Positions 1 to 13,500 of a stretch of 64,000 nucleotides of DNA are shown piece by piece. The stretch comes from Gorsachius magnificus. Its lineage: Eukaryota; Chordata; Aves; Pelecaniformes; Ardeidae. Location of the stretch: NCBI GenBank assembly GCA_034008185.1, contig CM067084.1:71644612-71708611 (forward strand). Reading direction: 5' to 3'. The notes below the pieces were generated by a model. That model saw only the letters and a list, made by a program, of their open reading frames with translations. It was not told the origin of the DNA and did not search any database. The first letter of the stretch is position 1. Every line of letters starts with the position of its first letter. Made by a program: the position numbers and the translations under genes.

Positions 1-3000
1 CCCCAGAACCTCTCTGACTAGGAAAGCAGGCAGGATCGCAAACTGTCTCGTCTCTCATTGCCACCAGCTACTCAAACAACATTTTTACAGTGACATAGTT
101 GCCACCACACCTGTTCCTACCAGCATAAGTACAATGTGTCCCAACATAAGGAGCCATGTTCCCAAAGTGGTTCAGTCTGTGCATTACGATTAAGGATACA
201 TTTGCCCCATGCTGTGGACCATGGTATGGAGATTTCTGAGGTGCCACTGACATCCAGTGTCCCAGTTAGCCTTTTTTTTTCTGTGATTTTATCGCTTTTC
301 ACACACCAATTTACCTTGTCAAGCAACTTTCTCTTAATACAACTGTTGTGGCTGGTAAGCCAGAGGATGTTGCCGGGTCCCTCCCAGTGTCTGCACTCTT
401 ACTGTGGCGAGCTTGGTGACAAGGTAATGACACAAGGAGGTGCAAAGCAACCTGTCCTTCTTCAGTCGGGCTAGGGAGCCTGTCTCCTTCAAAAGACTTC
501 GCTTTGCAACCTCAGGCCACGAGCCCCTTTCCAGCAGTTCTCCTAACTTGGGGGAGAAATGATGGATGCTGCAACTTGCTAGGTTGGTATTGGGGGTTGG
601 TCAGGGTATTGATATCAGTTATTTTTGTAAAGGTTTTACAGGCTCTTACAAAAAGATGTAGAGAAATTTAAAATACTGCAGTGGCAGTGGAATTTACTAG
701 GTGAAATTTGTTACTAGCGTAGCTCCATGGAAATATCCCAGCAGGGAATTTGGCCCACAGCTTTTTTTAAATACAAGAGTTTTCACAAGCTTCTGGTGAC
801 AGGAAAAAGCCATTTAAAGGGAACAATTAAATAACAGCTGTCCTAAAGGCAACTGGAAATTGCCTTTATATCAGAATCCATCTGTGCCAATAAGTGAAGC
901 CTACTGGGGAGAAGATGAAACAAAAAGAAATAAAAGTGTCATGACTACTGGCGGACAAGTAGATGAAATTCAATTAGCTTAGCTTGAAACATGCCTTCAC
1001 CACTGTAAATGAAGTTTAACTTTTCCCCTTCAATACTGGAATGGAAACTGTTCTACACATCCTGCCCTGAGAACAAAACTTCTCTGGGTTTTTTTTGGCC
1101 TTCCCCCCCAGGAGCTAATATATTATTATTACAGCTTGAAAGCTCATTTCTATATACTGAGAACAGCTTCCATACCTATTAGGGGAAAATGAAAGTATTT
1201 GCATCATGTGGTATATGTATATACTTCCTCTAGCTAAGCAACAGTAGTCATCATTATTCACTATACAGAACACAGGATATCTACAAATGCCAATTCTGTG
1301 GAAGTTTCTAAACCAAATTTCTGAATCTGTGCCCTCTTGAATGTTTTCTCCTCATCACCTAGCTCCAAATTTTGTGCCCTGAAACGATTGCTGTAGTGTT
1401 ATGTAACAGGCATTCCCTCTTGAAGCTAATAAAAAAATGCCTCACTAGCTGTTACTGCCACAAATTCTTTTGAAAAATGACATTCTCTTCTTAATAATGA
1501 TCTTCTCAGCTGCATTTTAGAAGATAAAAATAGAAAGCAACCTCTGCTTCAGTAATAAGGTTCTACTACTTTTTCATATCTCCTTTTTAGTAGAATACTT
1601 TCACCCATGCATATGATTAAAAAATCAGCTTGCTGATCAGTTGGCTTTAGAGCTGTCACAAATTTTTCACCAAGAAATATGCAGTAGATGAGCCTGAACA
1701 GAATTTACACTGATTGAATGATAGTAAATGCTTTATTGATAGAACATATTATGAAAACAAAAAGTGCTGACGGCAGGGACTGAAGAGTAAAAGGTATTGT
1801 TTCATGACAACAAAAGATTCTCTGAAATTATTTCAAAAATCTGCTAAAACGTAACAACAGAAGCTGGTTATAATCCAAGTGAAGAGATTTAATGTAGTGC
1901 TCTTTGCTTGGGATCAGATGCAAAAGATTTTCAGAACCCGATGTCTAAAGTTACTCTCTTTAGTCCAGACTGAAGATACCTAAATTCCAAACTTGAGTTT
2001 TTGCCATGCTTGTGGAGCAGCTCTTTCCAAAAACAACCAATGCTCCTTGCTGGAGCCAGTAACCGCTACCTTGTCACCGTGTGTTTGGGTAGTCTGCCAC
2101 TCACAGCCCTGTGGTTTGCTTAGTTCACATTGGCGAAACCCAGCTACTGACAAAAGCATTACAAACTCTACTGTCAGTAGAGAATAAAACCAAAGGCAGA
2201 AATATGCTTGTCTTGTACTCATGTTGTGACCCCTAAGCTCAAATGGAAAACACGAGTTTAGAAACCCTGATATACAAAAATCTCTGCCAACAAGGGACGA
2301 CTTAGTGATCAGAATTTTTTATTTCCACCTTCCTACTGTTTCTCTTGTTTGGATTTAAAAAAAAAAAGATTTTTCAAGAAAAAAAAAATCTGAAATTCTT
2401 AATTTCTTTGCAGGCATGGATTTTTACTTTTCTCCATACTTCTGTAGCAAAACAGGAAAAAATGTACAAGTACAAAGGCAGGTATAGAGGAATAAAAATA
2501 TAGAAAAGGGGGCTTTAAGTCATACGGTTTGGGAGAGGTTCTCCCTACATTAGTGTTTTCCATTTGAAAAAAAATTAGGAAATATTAAAACTCTGTGAAA
2601 AACATTGACAAAATGGGAAAATAATGTTGAAAACTAGATCCAGTTCTCCTGCTAGGTAGCCAGTGGTAAAAAAAAGGTTTCATTTTTGGTAATTATTTTT
2701 GTTTTCATTGAAATGCCTTTGTAAATGGAATATAACCTGTGGGGTGGCTTAGAGGAAACTCTTCCCCATTTTCTAGCATTACACATACGTAAACAAACCA
2801 TTCCAAGGAGACTAACCACATCATAACTCAAGGAAACACTGCATAAAATCCCTGTACAAACAGGAGGGAAAGACTCCTGTCCTCAGTGACTTTAGCAGTA
2901 GCTCGTTTCCTTTCCATGCACTGATCAGAAGGTCCTTCCAGCAACACCTCCACCCACCTCTCAGACCTGCTTACAATATCCAGGTGTTTCAGTACAAGTC

Positions 3001-5182
3001 TGTCTCCCATCCTGAGGGATTTTCTTGCTTGGTCCTGCTGGACAGTATCACGAACTAACCTGGCTCAGAGGTGTAGTTTGATTCAACTGGGCAACCCAGT
3101 TCATTTCCTACCCTTTGGTGTCCTTGAAATCTGCTGCTCGCTCTCACCAAACTTTGTGCACTCTCTTCCAGCAAACCTCTCTATCAGCTTTGTCATACAG
3201 TTCTCATGCCGAGGAGGCATCAGCTGTTAAGGCAGTTGAACACATTAGTAGGTGTGCAAAAATCAACTCTACCTTTATAAGGTAAGAGCTCTTTCCCTTT
3301 CCCCTCTCTGAGCCCCAGAATCCAAATTCAAGTACAATGAATGATGGATCATTTCTAGAGGAATTGTGAGTAGTTGGCCCATGCAAAATAAATGCTCTGA
3401 GACAACATATTTCCATTTCATGAATGAATGATACTTTGTCCTCCGCAGTCTCTTCATAGGATTTACTAATCAATACCATGAGGCTACGCTGCAGCAAAAG
3501 AAGGCTGGAGCTTCTTCTTCTTTCAGTATTTCTCTACCTGATTTTGAAAAAAGCAGCAATAAAAGAATTGTATTTTGTGGTCACATATGCTGAATCTATT
3601 TGTTTCTACTGGGCAATACATACTGCAATCATCACTCCAACAAAGCCATAGTTACAGGTTTAATAGCCTAGTTGACCTAACCACTAGTTTTCTCAGTTAT
3701 TTTGGGGGTTGAAATGTCACATACTGGTTTCCAGCACAGAACTGAAGCTTTTCTAAAAAGCTAGCAGAAAACCCAAATAATCTGCGCTGGAACGTTTCAA
3801 CCCTGGTGAAATGGTGCCTCTTGCATGAGTTAGTCTCTCCTGGGCTCCATTTGGAAGCTGATGTTGATGGACTGGTAGCCATCTGTAGCTGGTGCACACT
3901 GCAGAACTGGTATCCTCTGTGTTCTTTCCATGGATTACTCAAATTTACCCCCAGATACACTTACCCAAAGAAAGAATTATTTTTCGGTATTCTAGGTCTC
4001 TGGATCTAAATGATTACAAGAAGGCAGCAGCAACCGGGAGGGGTAGCTGTGAATGGTAGGAGTGAGCCTGCTTGTGTTTCTGAGCTCTAACATCAGTTAA
4101 TTCAATTGCAGGGCAGGAGTCGTGTGTTTGAAATGAGTAGCAGGCTGTACTGCCAGCTTACAGTCATTTGGCCGCTTTGTTTTCTTGCACTAGCTGCACT
4201 TTTGCAGGGGGGTTGTGGAAGAGGGAAGAAACAAGAAACATGAAGGAAGAAAAAGAGAAAGGGACGTTAAGGGAAGTAAAAAGATAATTAATGGGTATTA
4301 AAGGGGAGCAGTCAGGGGCCTATAAAATCAATATCCCATTATTAAGGAAGGCAATTCAGTTATAGTCAGTGCACAGACAATTACATTCTTGCCAAGGAAC
4401 CCTGAGGCTATTCATGGAATTATTTACCTGAATGTGTGTGTGTGTGACTGCTCCTTAAAAAAAAAAATGGAACTTTAAGACAAAAAAAACTTTTAAAGGC
4501 ACATGACAAATTTACATATATATTAAATCAATCTAAGGGGGAAATTTACAGCTTTAACAATACAAAATAACATATAGTTCTCCTAATCTGCACTGTGTTT
4601 ACCCACAACACATTTATTTTAATTGTCTGAGCTGAATATTCAGCTAGCATATAAAGAAAGGGCTCGTCATATGTTTTGAGCATTGAAGGTTTAAAAATGG
4701 CTTATTTCTGATATTTTAGTCTTGGGACATATGTGGTTCTCATTGTAGGATGTGCAATTGCTTGGGAAATAGTTATAAAAATAACTTCAAAGAACAGAAA
4801 CAGAGCACACTGATTTAGAAGCCTCACGAGTGCAGTTTTCTGGATATATGTAGACAAAACGTTGACATTTATCATTCCAGAGTTTTTTCCACATTCAGAA
4901 AATTTGTCATTATTTGTATCCTGAGCAGGAATCACACTCCTAAGCATTCCACTTGCACATAAGAACCCCCCAGACAGGAACTGCCTCAGAAACATCGGTC
5001 TCAATGCAAGCGCTGTTCCCAGAATCACAGCTCCCACGGAGATTAATGCCTCCTTCCCAATGCTGTATCACGGACAGTGAGAAGTTTTGCACTGAATATT
5101 TGCAAATAACATGAACTTAAGCTAAGCAGGAAAATATAAGGCAAAAGTTTCCCTCTAAAAATTGTTCTGGCCTTTAGCTATA
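1..5182. other. Intergenic DNA, nothing recognised
   Basis: AT-rich non-coding sequence downstream of ADRA2C. Only short chance ORFs are present, none with a recognisable domain. There is a short TG dinucleotide run at about 4433-4446 and several A/T homopolymers. I see no repeat family that I can name and no RNA gene. Confidence 0.6.
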
Positions 5183-5467
5183 ATCATAGAATCATTTAGG
5201 TTGAAAAAGACCCTTAATATCATCGAGACCATCCGTTAACCTAACCCTGCCATCCCACCACCCTAAGCACCTCATCTACCCGTCTTTTAAATACCTCCAG
5301 GGATGGGGACTTAACCACTTCCCTGGGCAGCCTGTTCCAATGCGTGACAAGCCTTTCAGGGAAGAAATTCCTCCTCATACCCAATCTAAACCTCTCCTGG
5401 TGCAACTTGAGTCTGTTTCCTCTTGTCCTATCACTTGATACCTGGGAAAAGAGACCAGCACCCACTG
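5183..5467 (-). mobile_element. CR1 LINE 3' end (truncated copy)
   Basis: On the plus strand the segment opens with the reverse complement of a CR1 tail (atcatagaatcat). It continues through the standard CR1 3' region: a ccaggg-type block, a cctgggcagcctgttcc block and a tcttgtcctatcact block. On the minus strand the end of CR1 ORF2 can still be read in pieces, including a [10 protein letters not shown] motif close to a stop, so this is the last ~280 bp of a 5'-truncated copy. Such 5' truncation is normal for CR1. No target duplication is visible, which is also usual for the family. It is a comparatively young copy because the blocks are well kept. Confidence 0.9.
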
Positions 5468-7360
5468 ATAAATCGTCAGTTCTGTAGTCTTCTGTAGGTA
5501 CATAAAACAGCAAACTCAAAGTTTTTACAACTACTTCAATGTCCAAGAGTTTGGGAAAGCTACAAACATTAGATATAAAAGTAGATATTGACAATGCATA
5601 TTGCAACCCTCAAATTTCAAGTCATTTAAAGCAAAACCAGAGGGCAGACGTTTTTTTAACTCAGTGACTATTCTCAAGTTTGTATTACAAGTTTTTCTAA
5701 CAATAGTGATCTAGGACTTTTGTGGCACTATTTTTGGGTCATAACTTTCAAAAATATTTATGAATGAAGTAATATTGTGCATATCCTGTCATGAAAGAAA
5801 GTGGTAAGAAGCTGAAATGAGAGGTTCAAAGTGCAAAGCACACTGGGTTAGAGGCCAGCAATGGAACTGGATATGAATCCTTGTCCAGGTGCCAATAATG
5901 TCTCTGTTTGCTGTTAACTTCTTATAAAACAGAATCTTAAAATTTTAAAAGTTTTGGGCCCAGAACTAGCACGTTTACTCCATCTGAATAGTACCAAAGA
6001 CTAAATAAAACTGCTGTCATTTTGAAGTGTTTTTGGAGTTCCCATCATGAGAGAAGAGGCCCTGAAAGAGTTTTCTGAAGTTTCTGAAGCCAGGTGGGAG
6101 CATGAATGGTACCAAGCACCTCTGGAGCTTCGTTAAAGACAGTGGAGGTCGGCAGAGAGAAAGGATTGGGTTTGATAACTAAACAGAGCAGTGTGTTTAT
6201 CAGCTGTAGCAATGGGACCTGAATCCTGTTGATCCCATGAACAAGTCTAGTGAGAAACAAATGTAGCTGTGGCTTCATGATGCTGTTGATTTACCCAGGT
6301 GGGCTCCAGCTGCCTCAGCGGTGTCTGCAGACCCCAGACTGCAGCAAGAAGCTGCAGACCAGCTCTGCTCACACCTTGCTGCAGATTTGGCCCTGGGAAT
6401 CTTGTTTCTTTCTTGACTGGACACTGAGAGGAAATAGATACTTTATGATGTACTTGTGCAAGCTACATCAAGGATTAACTGTATGTTAAAGCATTTTCTA
6501 GCCCTGTGATAGATTCAGCTGCAACCAAATAACAAACCTTGTAACCTACATGGAATATACAACAGTATTGCCATGCCCTACAATAGCACCTGCACCATAA
6601 CTGCAGAGAAACATTACTGACATTTTGAAAGGAAGAAAAGCATTTGTAATGCCAGATGTGACAACATATTCATGAATTCATCAGCCAGCACCTGAGCCTC
6701 TGAAATGCCACTTTTACAGAAGGGTCAGGCACCTTCCACGCAAAACTGAATGAGGGATAAAGCAGCGTGTGTCATGGTCAGAGGTTCCCATTGCTCAGGC
6801 TTTAGCTAAAGTCTTCAGCTGTGTACGGAAACATACTCATCTCCGCGTTATTTTTATCCTGCTCACCACATCTATGGTATAAATCATGAGTCGGTGCTTT
6901 ATGATCTATATTCTTCACCACTTCGGAGTCAGTAGATCATGAAGACACATTGGACTTGCTGGACATAAACATAGTTTGTCTTATTTGGGAAAAAAAAATC
7001 AAAAGCAGTATTTTGGCTGGAGTTCTAAAGAAAATGCCTGTAAAACATTTGTACGTGTATGTGCCTCTACTGTGGTAAGAGGATTTGGCAGGAGACGGGA
7101 ACATGCTGTAGGGGTCTCTAGTTACTAAATTAATTCTAAACAAAGAAACAGTTTGTGCCCTGGACCCAGCCAAGTGTTAGAATTTGCACACAGCAGATAG
7201 AGAAGTTTGAGAGATCTAGAGATCCAAATGGCCTAAGGAAGAGATGAACAAAGTTTGCCCACCTATACCAATATATGTGCATCTTCCTATAGACTATTAT
7301 TTTGATGCTATCCAATTATTAGGAATTTCCTTTTGTTTATTATTAGGAGGAAATGGGTCT
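5468..7360. other. Intergenic DNA, nothing recognised
   Basis: AT-rich sequence between two CR1 fragments. The ORFs here, such as those near 6045-6489, are under 80 codons and show no family motif. No RNA gene or regulatory array was recognised. Confidence 0.5.
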
Positions 7361-7526
7361 TAGAATCATAGGCTAATTCGGGTTGGAGGGGACCTCAGGA
7401 TGTCTCTAGTCCAGTCTCCTGCTCAAAGCAGGGTCAGATATGAGGTCAAACCAGGTTACTCAGGGCATTCTCCAGTCAGGTCTTGAAAACCCCTAAGGAC
7501 AGACAGCACAGCCTCTCTGGGCAACC
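7361..7526 (-). mobile_element. Old CR1 LINE 3' fragment
   Basis: The plus strand begins tagaatcata, then runs through ggttggaggggacctc, a ctagtccagtctcctgctc block, aaagcagggtca and a cctctctgggcaacc block. This is the order of a CR1 3' UTR read in reverse. It is shorter and more diverged than the copy at 5183-5467, with small deletions between blocks, so it is an older insertion. It has no coding capacity. Confidence 0.82.
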
Positions 7527-10500
7527 AAGATATTTTATTATATGACATATGAAAACTCAGGGGTAAGTAAGTGCATTGAGTAAGTTGAGTTGCACTTGAC
7601 TAATCAGAGAAATGGTTAATTTGCATCCAAAATTCCTAATGACTCTTAAATATGTTTATTCCTAATATTTATTTTTGCATTGCCAAAATAGAAAAGGAGC
7701 AGTTATTCTTGTAGTTCTGTAAAATATCTTTTCTGTTTGTTTCTCCTCTGAAAGAAAGGGAAGGAAAAAAGTAATTTCTGTCATTAATTAATAGTAACTG
7801 TTACCACAACAAAAATATAGTTAACACACAGAAAAGTTATGGCACTTTTGAAAACATCGTAATCTGAGGGCAGCCTCAACCTATGTGACTATCAGTTATC
7901 CTAAGATGGACATGGCAGAATTAGGTGAGAATGAACTGCTGCTGAACTCCTTCTCCAGGAACAGACAGGTTCCTTCTCCTTCCACATTTACTATGCATGA
8001 CTACTTTTAAAAATTATTTCTACCTACTTTTATCCTTTAATACCATATTTGGGGACAATCCCTCTCCTTAGTTATGAAAAGTATGAGTTTGACAGACACT
8101 GACTGGCATTTCTGAAGGTGGTAAATACTGCCAGGAAGCCTCTGCTCTACAAAATGTTCACCTGGCGTTCAAATTCCCTTATGGTCATCACTTTGCCAGA
8201 AAAATGTGCACAGAATTACTCAATAGCCCAAAATATTTGCTTCCAACAGGTGTATTGCCAGTTCGGGAGTCCATCATGCCTAACATTGGAATCAAGTATG
8301 TCACTTCTTGAGTCTGTAACATTTATTTTTCATTGGGTTTCCAGGTAATTTCTGGATTATTGAAGACATAGATTCAGTAATCTCAAGGGAGGTGACCTTC
8401 AAAGTGTGAGAAGAGAATGAACTAGTGACCCATATTGTATCCTGAGACACCTGGCAGGCACTAAAAAAAAAGGAAGGTATGAAAGATCCCTGGGTTTATC
8501 TCTGTTTTTCTGCCTGAATTTGAGCCTTGACCCATAAACAATGTTGGCTATTTCAGTGACTAGCTTTTGGGGATCTTGGGTCGAATTTTTTTTTTTTTAC
8601 TACTTTGCCAGAAGTACAGACAAAATCCACACCTTTGGGGTGTAAATCATAGGTCAGAGTTATGCCTTGAGGTACCTGTTCAATACATGGAAAAAACAGG
8701 CGTCTAGAAATGGGAGCATGAATCCAACACTGGTGACTAAAAATACACAGCGATGCCAGTGCCTCCTCACAAACTGGAGGTAAAGCCTTACTTTTTTTTT
8801 ATTCTGCAAAGCCCAAACGGCATGATCTTCTTGCCAGATCAGAGACAAGCAAAGGACAGAGACATTTAGTTTGTGTATCCTGACAGGATTCGTGCGCAAG
8901 TTCTGCGGACATGCAATGTTCACACAGTCAGAAGCAGAACTTTAAAGCATGGGCAGAACTTTATACACTGGAGCTTAGCAGGGGCCTGAAAATCAATAGT
9001 GGATTTGCATCTGGAAGGATCCACATAAAGTAGAAGCTTGCTAAGATTTACCTTCCTAAATGCCACTAATCTTTTGGTTTCTCATCAGCAAAAAGGGCAT
9101 GGTAGTCCCTCCTTAATGCATAAAGACATTGACAGACTAAGTATAAGAAAGGTTATGAAGCATTTAGATATGGTGATAATGGAGCTCAGAGCTGAGTGCC
9201 CATAAACCCAGGGGCCTGAGCTGCCCAGGATCCAGGAGCCTGGAAGTCTCGGCTTTCTGGCACCTTATCCAGCAGCCTGCCCAGGAGCCAGCCAGAGAAG
9301 CCAGTAAGCAGTCAGGCCAGCAGAGGCTGATTGAAGATCTCCCAGTTTCCATTATATATGGGGCAAACCAGACACATTCTTTAAGAAAAGATCAGATTTC
9401 ACCAAAGTAGCATTTTTCCAGCAGAAAAACATGCCATCCAGGAATCTTTAATCAATTCTATTGCTAATTGCGTCATTAAAACAATGCATCATGTTCCTCT
9501 GATAGACCATGTGGCAAACCAAAACTATCAGTCCAATGGCCTGACTAAAAGTCTCCCTTTAATCACCAGCAGAAATTGCTGCTGATGTAAACGAATCAGT
9601 GCCAACCTTAGCAAATGCACATTTATAGACATTTCAAAACTCCACACACAAGCATTTTGTGGTGATAAAACAACATGGCCTGGAGTGAGTCAAGAATTTT
9701 TAGCAACACTCCTGTTACTCCCCTAAGGTACTGACATATAGCACAGCCCAGCACCACAGCACCTCACAGGTAATCTTCTGGAGAACCCTCCCAGCACACC
9801 TGGGAGGAGGAGAAGCACTTTCCGCCCTTTGTAGCTCAGACACTGAGGCATACAAGGTAAAGGCACAGCAAGCGTGTGCTGTCTGTTGTACTCAGGTTGC
9901 AAGCGGAGAGCGCAAAAAGATAAAGTGAGTGAGTCTGCTATAATGTGGAGTGATTCAATGGGTAGATGTTTTCATAGCCTCGTCTTTGCTGGATGCTTGA
10001 AATTGCTCCTCCCCATACAGCTGCAAGGGCCCCAGCTGAACAGCTCCACACACTGTTTGCACCAAAATCTGACGAGAGGCACATCTGAGTAGGTGGTCTC
10101 AGATAGGGCATCCCCACCACAGACAAGATTAAAGCCTTTTCCTTAGTTCAGCTTTTTTCTTTTAAAATTTAGCTGGAGTGGCTGTGGGGTTTCAGGATTT
10201 CTCATATTCTTCCCAGTATGACATGTGTTGCTCTCCAGCTAGAGAATGTCCTTGTGGAATGAGAGTGTTAGTCTACTGAGAGACAAAAAGCTAGATCAAA
10301 TAAAACATTTATGTGCCTAAAGGAAAGGCATTTTAGCTGCATCAGCTTTATAAATAGACTGTTGGTGAAAGTACTCAGTGAGGAAGTGGGAGACCTCAGT
10401 ATTAATTTCTTACTCTGACAGACTAGGTTGAAAGGGATGCTGTGCTGAAAGTGTTCCGCTACAGAGGAAATAATTTGAAATGTTGGGTCAAAGGCATAGA

Positions 10501-13500
10501 GAACAAAACCGAGAGAAACATATCCCTGCAGCCTAGGGTTAGCCTCTCTATTAAGGGTGCTGCACATCTCAGAACCAGTCAGGTTATTATTTCTCTGACT
10601 CATGTCACTTACTAGACATCACACCAAAAGACCTACTCCTAGTGGCCTGCTTTCTAATGTATTAGAGGAGACTTAACAGAGTTAATGGAAGGAAATAGGA
10701 ATGCACATTTTTTTTCCTGTTGTCATCAGGGTGCACAGCTTTCTCTGTCAGCAGAGAGCTATCAGGAAAGAGCATCATACAAAATGAATGACCACTGTAC
10801 ACAAACGTGCTGAAACACAACTAATCGATTTTGACAAAGCAGGCAGCTATATTTTTGATTTCTGATTCAAGACCTTCCATAAAGCATTTTTGTTAAGAGA
10901 GTTACATTTAGACAAATTGAATTAAGTGCTGGTTTACTTTTAATTAGATTTTTCAGAGAAGTATAGTAAACTGCTTTACAGCAGAATGCCATTTATTGAC
11001 TGAAAGGCTCTTTTTCCTAGTGTAAACAGCATCATCAGTGTAGTCTGTTAAAAATAAGCTTCTGCAATTTTGCATAAATTGCTGTTTTCCAAAAGAAAAA
11101 AAATGGAGGGGTGGAAGGAAGTTTGGCTAGGACTAAGACATCAGGTTTCAATTCCTAATGTTTTCCATGCCTTTGTTTCTTTTTTTTTCTGTAAGATACT
11201 GGCAATCTTTCCCTACCTTATCAACTGTTATGCAGCTGGATTAAAAAATGTTTGGGATAGTGTAGTGAAGGACATGTGCCAGAGGAGAGATAAACTACTT
11301 ACATGCCTTCTGTCGTACTCTTAAGGGCTGCCACTTCAAGCAAAGGCGATGTACCACTGGTGGGTATCACCTAAATTCAGACCAAGTGCAATAGTCACTG
11401 TGAGTAGAAGACACCCCCGCCTTTCCCACTAAACCACTATCCAGCCACAGGAGGTCCGGGCATCTGGTATGACCATCTGAACTCTGACTCTGCAATTTGC
11501 CACTTTTTGCTTCCTTGAGAAGCAGTATTTCTACTGTTCCCATGTTACACACCTCCCTAAGTCTTTCTTAGGAGTTCAAAGTGATCAGGAGGCCACAAAA
11601 TTAAAGCCAGCTCAGTTATCAGAATCATCTTGGGAAATTTCACAATACACCCCTGACCCTTCAAACTGCTGATTACTCCTTTCTCATATGCCTTGAGTGT
11701 CAGATTCTCCCATTTCTGTACTGAAACTAAGATGCGCAGGGTGTATAATACAAACGGATGCTTTTTGCTAAAACTAGACTATATTCAGTTTAGCATTATT
11801 GATGCTACATGGCTTTTTGGGTCCAAGTGCCGAACTGTATTTTTGGCTTAATTTCAAGGACAAAGGACAAACTTAAGCTTGGTGTTGAACACTGAAGCAA
11901 GCAATCCCTTATCCCTGCCTTCTCCTGTGTCATCTTTTGTATAGCCTAGTTGGAAGGCAAATTAACATTTGCTACTGTGCAATGAAAAAGGCAAATTCCT
12001 GCACTGTACTTGTCTATAGTGCAAAGAAGGGAAGCAAATATGAATTCCTCCAGTGTGGTGGGTAGTCATTTCCTCATATGCCCTCCCCCCCCCCCAAAAC
12101 AGAGCTTTTTCTCTGAAGCATCTAGTTGCCTTCTGCTCACTAACAAGGTCACAATGAACAACCATGAAAACAAACTCATAGATAGCATCTGGCTTTCATT
12201 TTGCACAGCTTGTAGGTATTCTCTCTTTGACTGCAGTCGTAGTTTAAGGTTAGAACATTCTCCTGAACTGCATATTGTTACTGATATTTCCTACAAAATC
12301 CTTACACTTCTCAGATGCTGTTCTAACCAATACCAACTTCCATAGACCAAGAAAGTTCTTTTTTCCAAAAAAAAGATGCAGTCAGATAATGCTCTTCACA
12401 CAGCTTATACTGAAAATACATGGTAGGTTTTGTTGCTCTGGGTATATAGTCAAAAACCCCTTGACCCATACTTTCTGTGGGTTTGAACAGTAGTCAAAGT
12501 TAAGCAGAGAGGACTCCTTTCTTTCAGTTCTTGTGCATTTACGCAAATATTTGCTTACCTTCCTAAGGCACATTTACCAAAAGAGAGGCAATGTCTAAGG
12601 AAGCTCCTAACATCCTTGCCCACACTGAGTAGTTCTGTCATTCACAAGTAAACTCCGCTGAGGTTTTCTGGGACTACTCACAAAGGGTGATACAGCTCAA
12701 TGCGGGCAAAGCTGCTCTCACGTAGACTTTCATCTCAGGTCTACTTCTCAGAAATTGCCAGTGCTCTTGGACCAACATGACTCTTCTGAACAGAGGTCAC
12801 ACAGAACAACAAGGGCCCGATTCTTATTTCAGACTATGATTTAAAGCTGTGATCCTGTCAAATCTCCTATATATAAGGCCCCTTCCATCTGCCCCAAGTC
12901 TTGGAGAGGCTTATTGTGTGGTTTTCACTCATGCAAAACCCCCACAGAAGAGGACAGCAGCACTGAGTTCCCATCCCAGCTAAGCTGTACTGTTTGCTAT
13001 TTCAAAAGGCAACCAACAGTGGTACTGTTCAGAACATTGGTTTCAAAACCAAACCATTAATTTCTCATTTTAGACTGACAGAAAATTTTCTTCAGCAAAT
13101 GAACAGTTAAAGATCAGGTGCTTGTTGTTAAAATCAATATGGCTTCATAGTAACATTTTGTTCTTCCATAACAGTAAAGAATGAGCATTTCAAACAGCTC
13201 ATCAGACGTGATCAAAGACACAACTGGATGCATCTGAAACATAAAACATCTTCTCCCTTTTTCTTAAGCAAAAGCTGCATTGACTATTTTTTCCTGTATA
13301 TGCTATTAGCCAACTTACAGTGGAAGCACAACCACAGTGTGAGTAGCAGAGCTGATAACTTTTTATGAAAAGTTAACACCGCACAATATGTTACAAACAA
13401 ATTCCAGTCTTCAGCTATTACAAGTAATAAGAGTACACTGTAATTAAAAAAATAAATCAGCCCCATTTTACTTCCTTGAAGCATATTCAGTAGTTACATT

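Noticed and set aside
12800..12900. gggcccgattctta-like start of a possible old repeat
   Set aside because: The rest of the segment does not follow any repeat order that I can recall.
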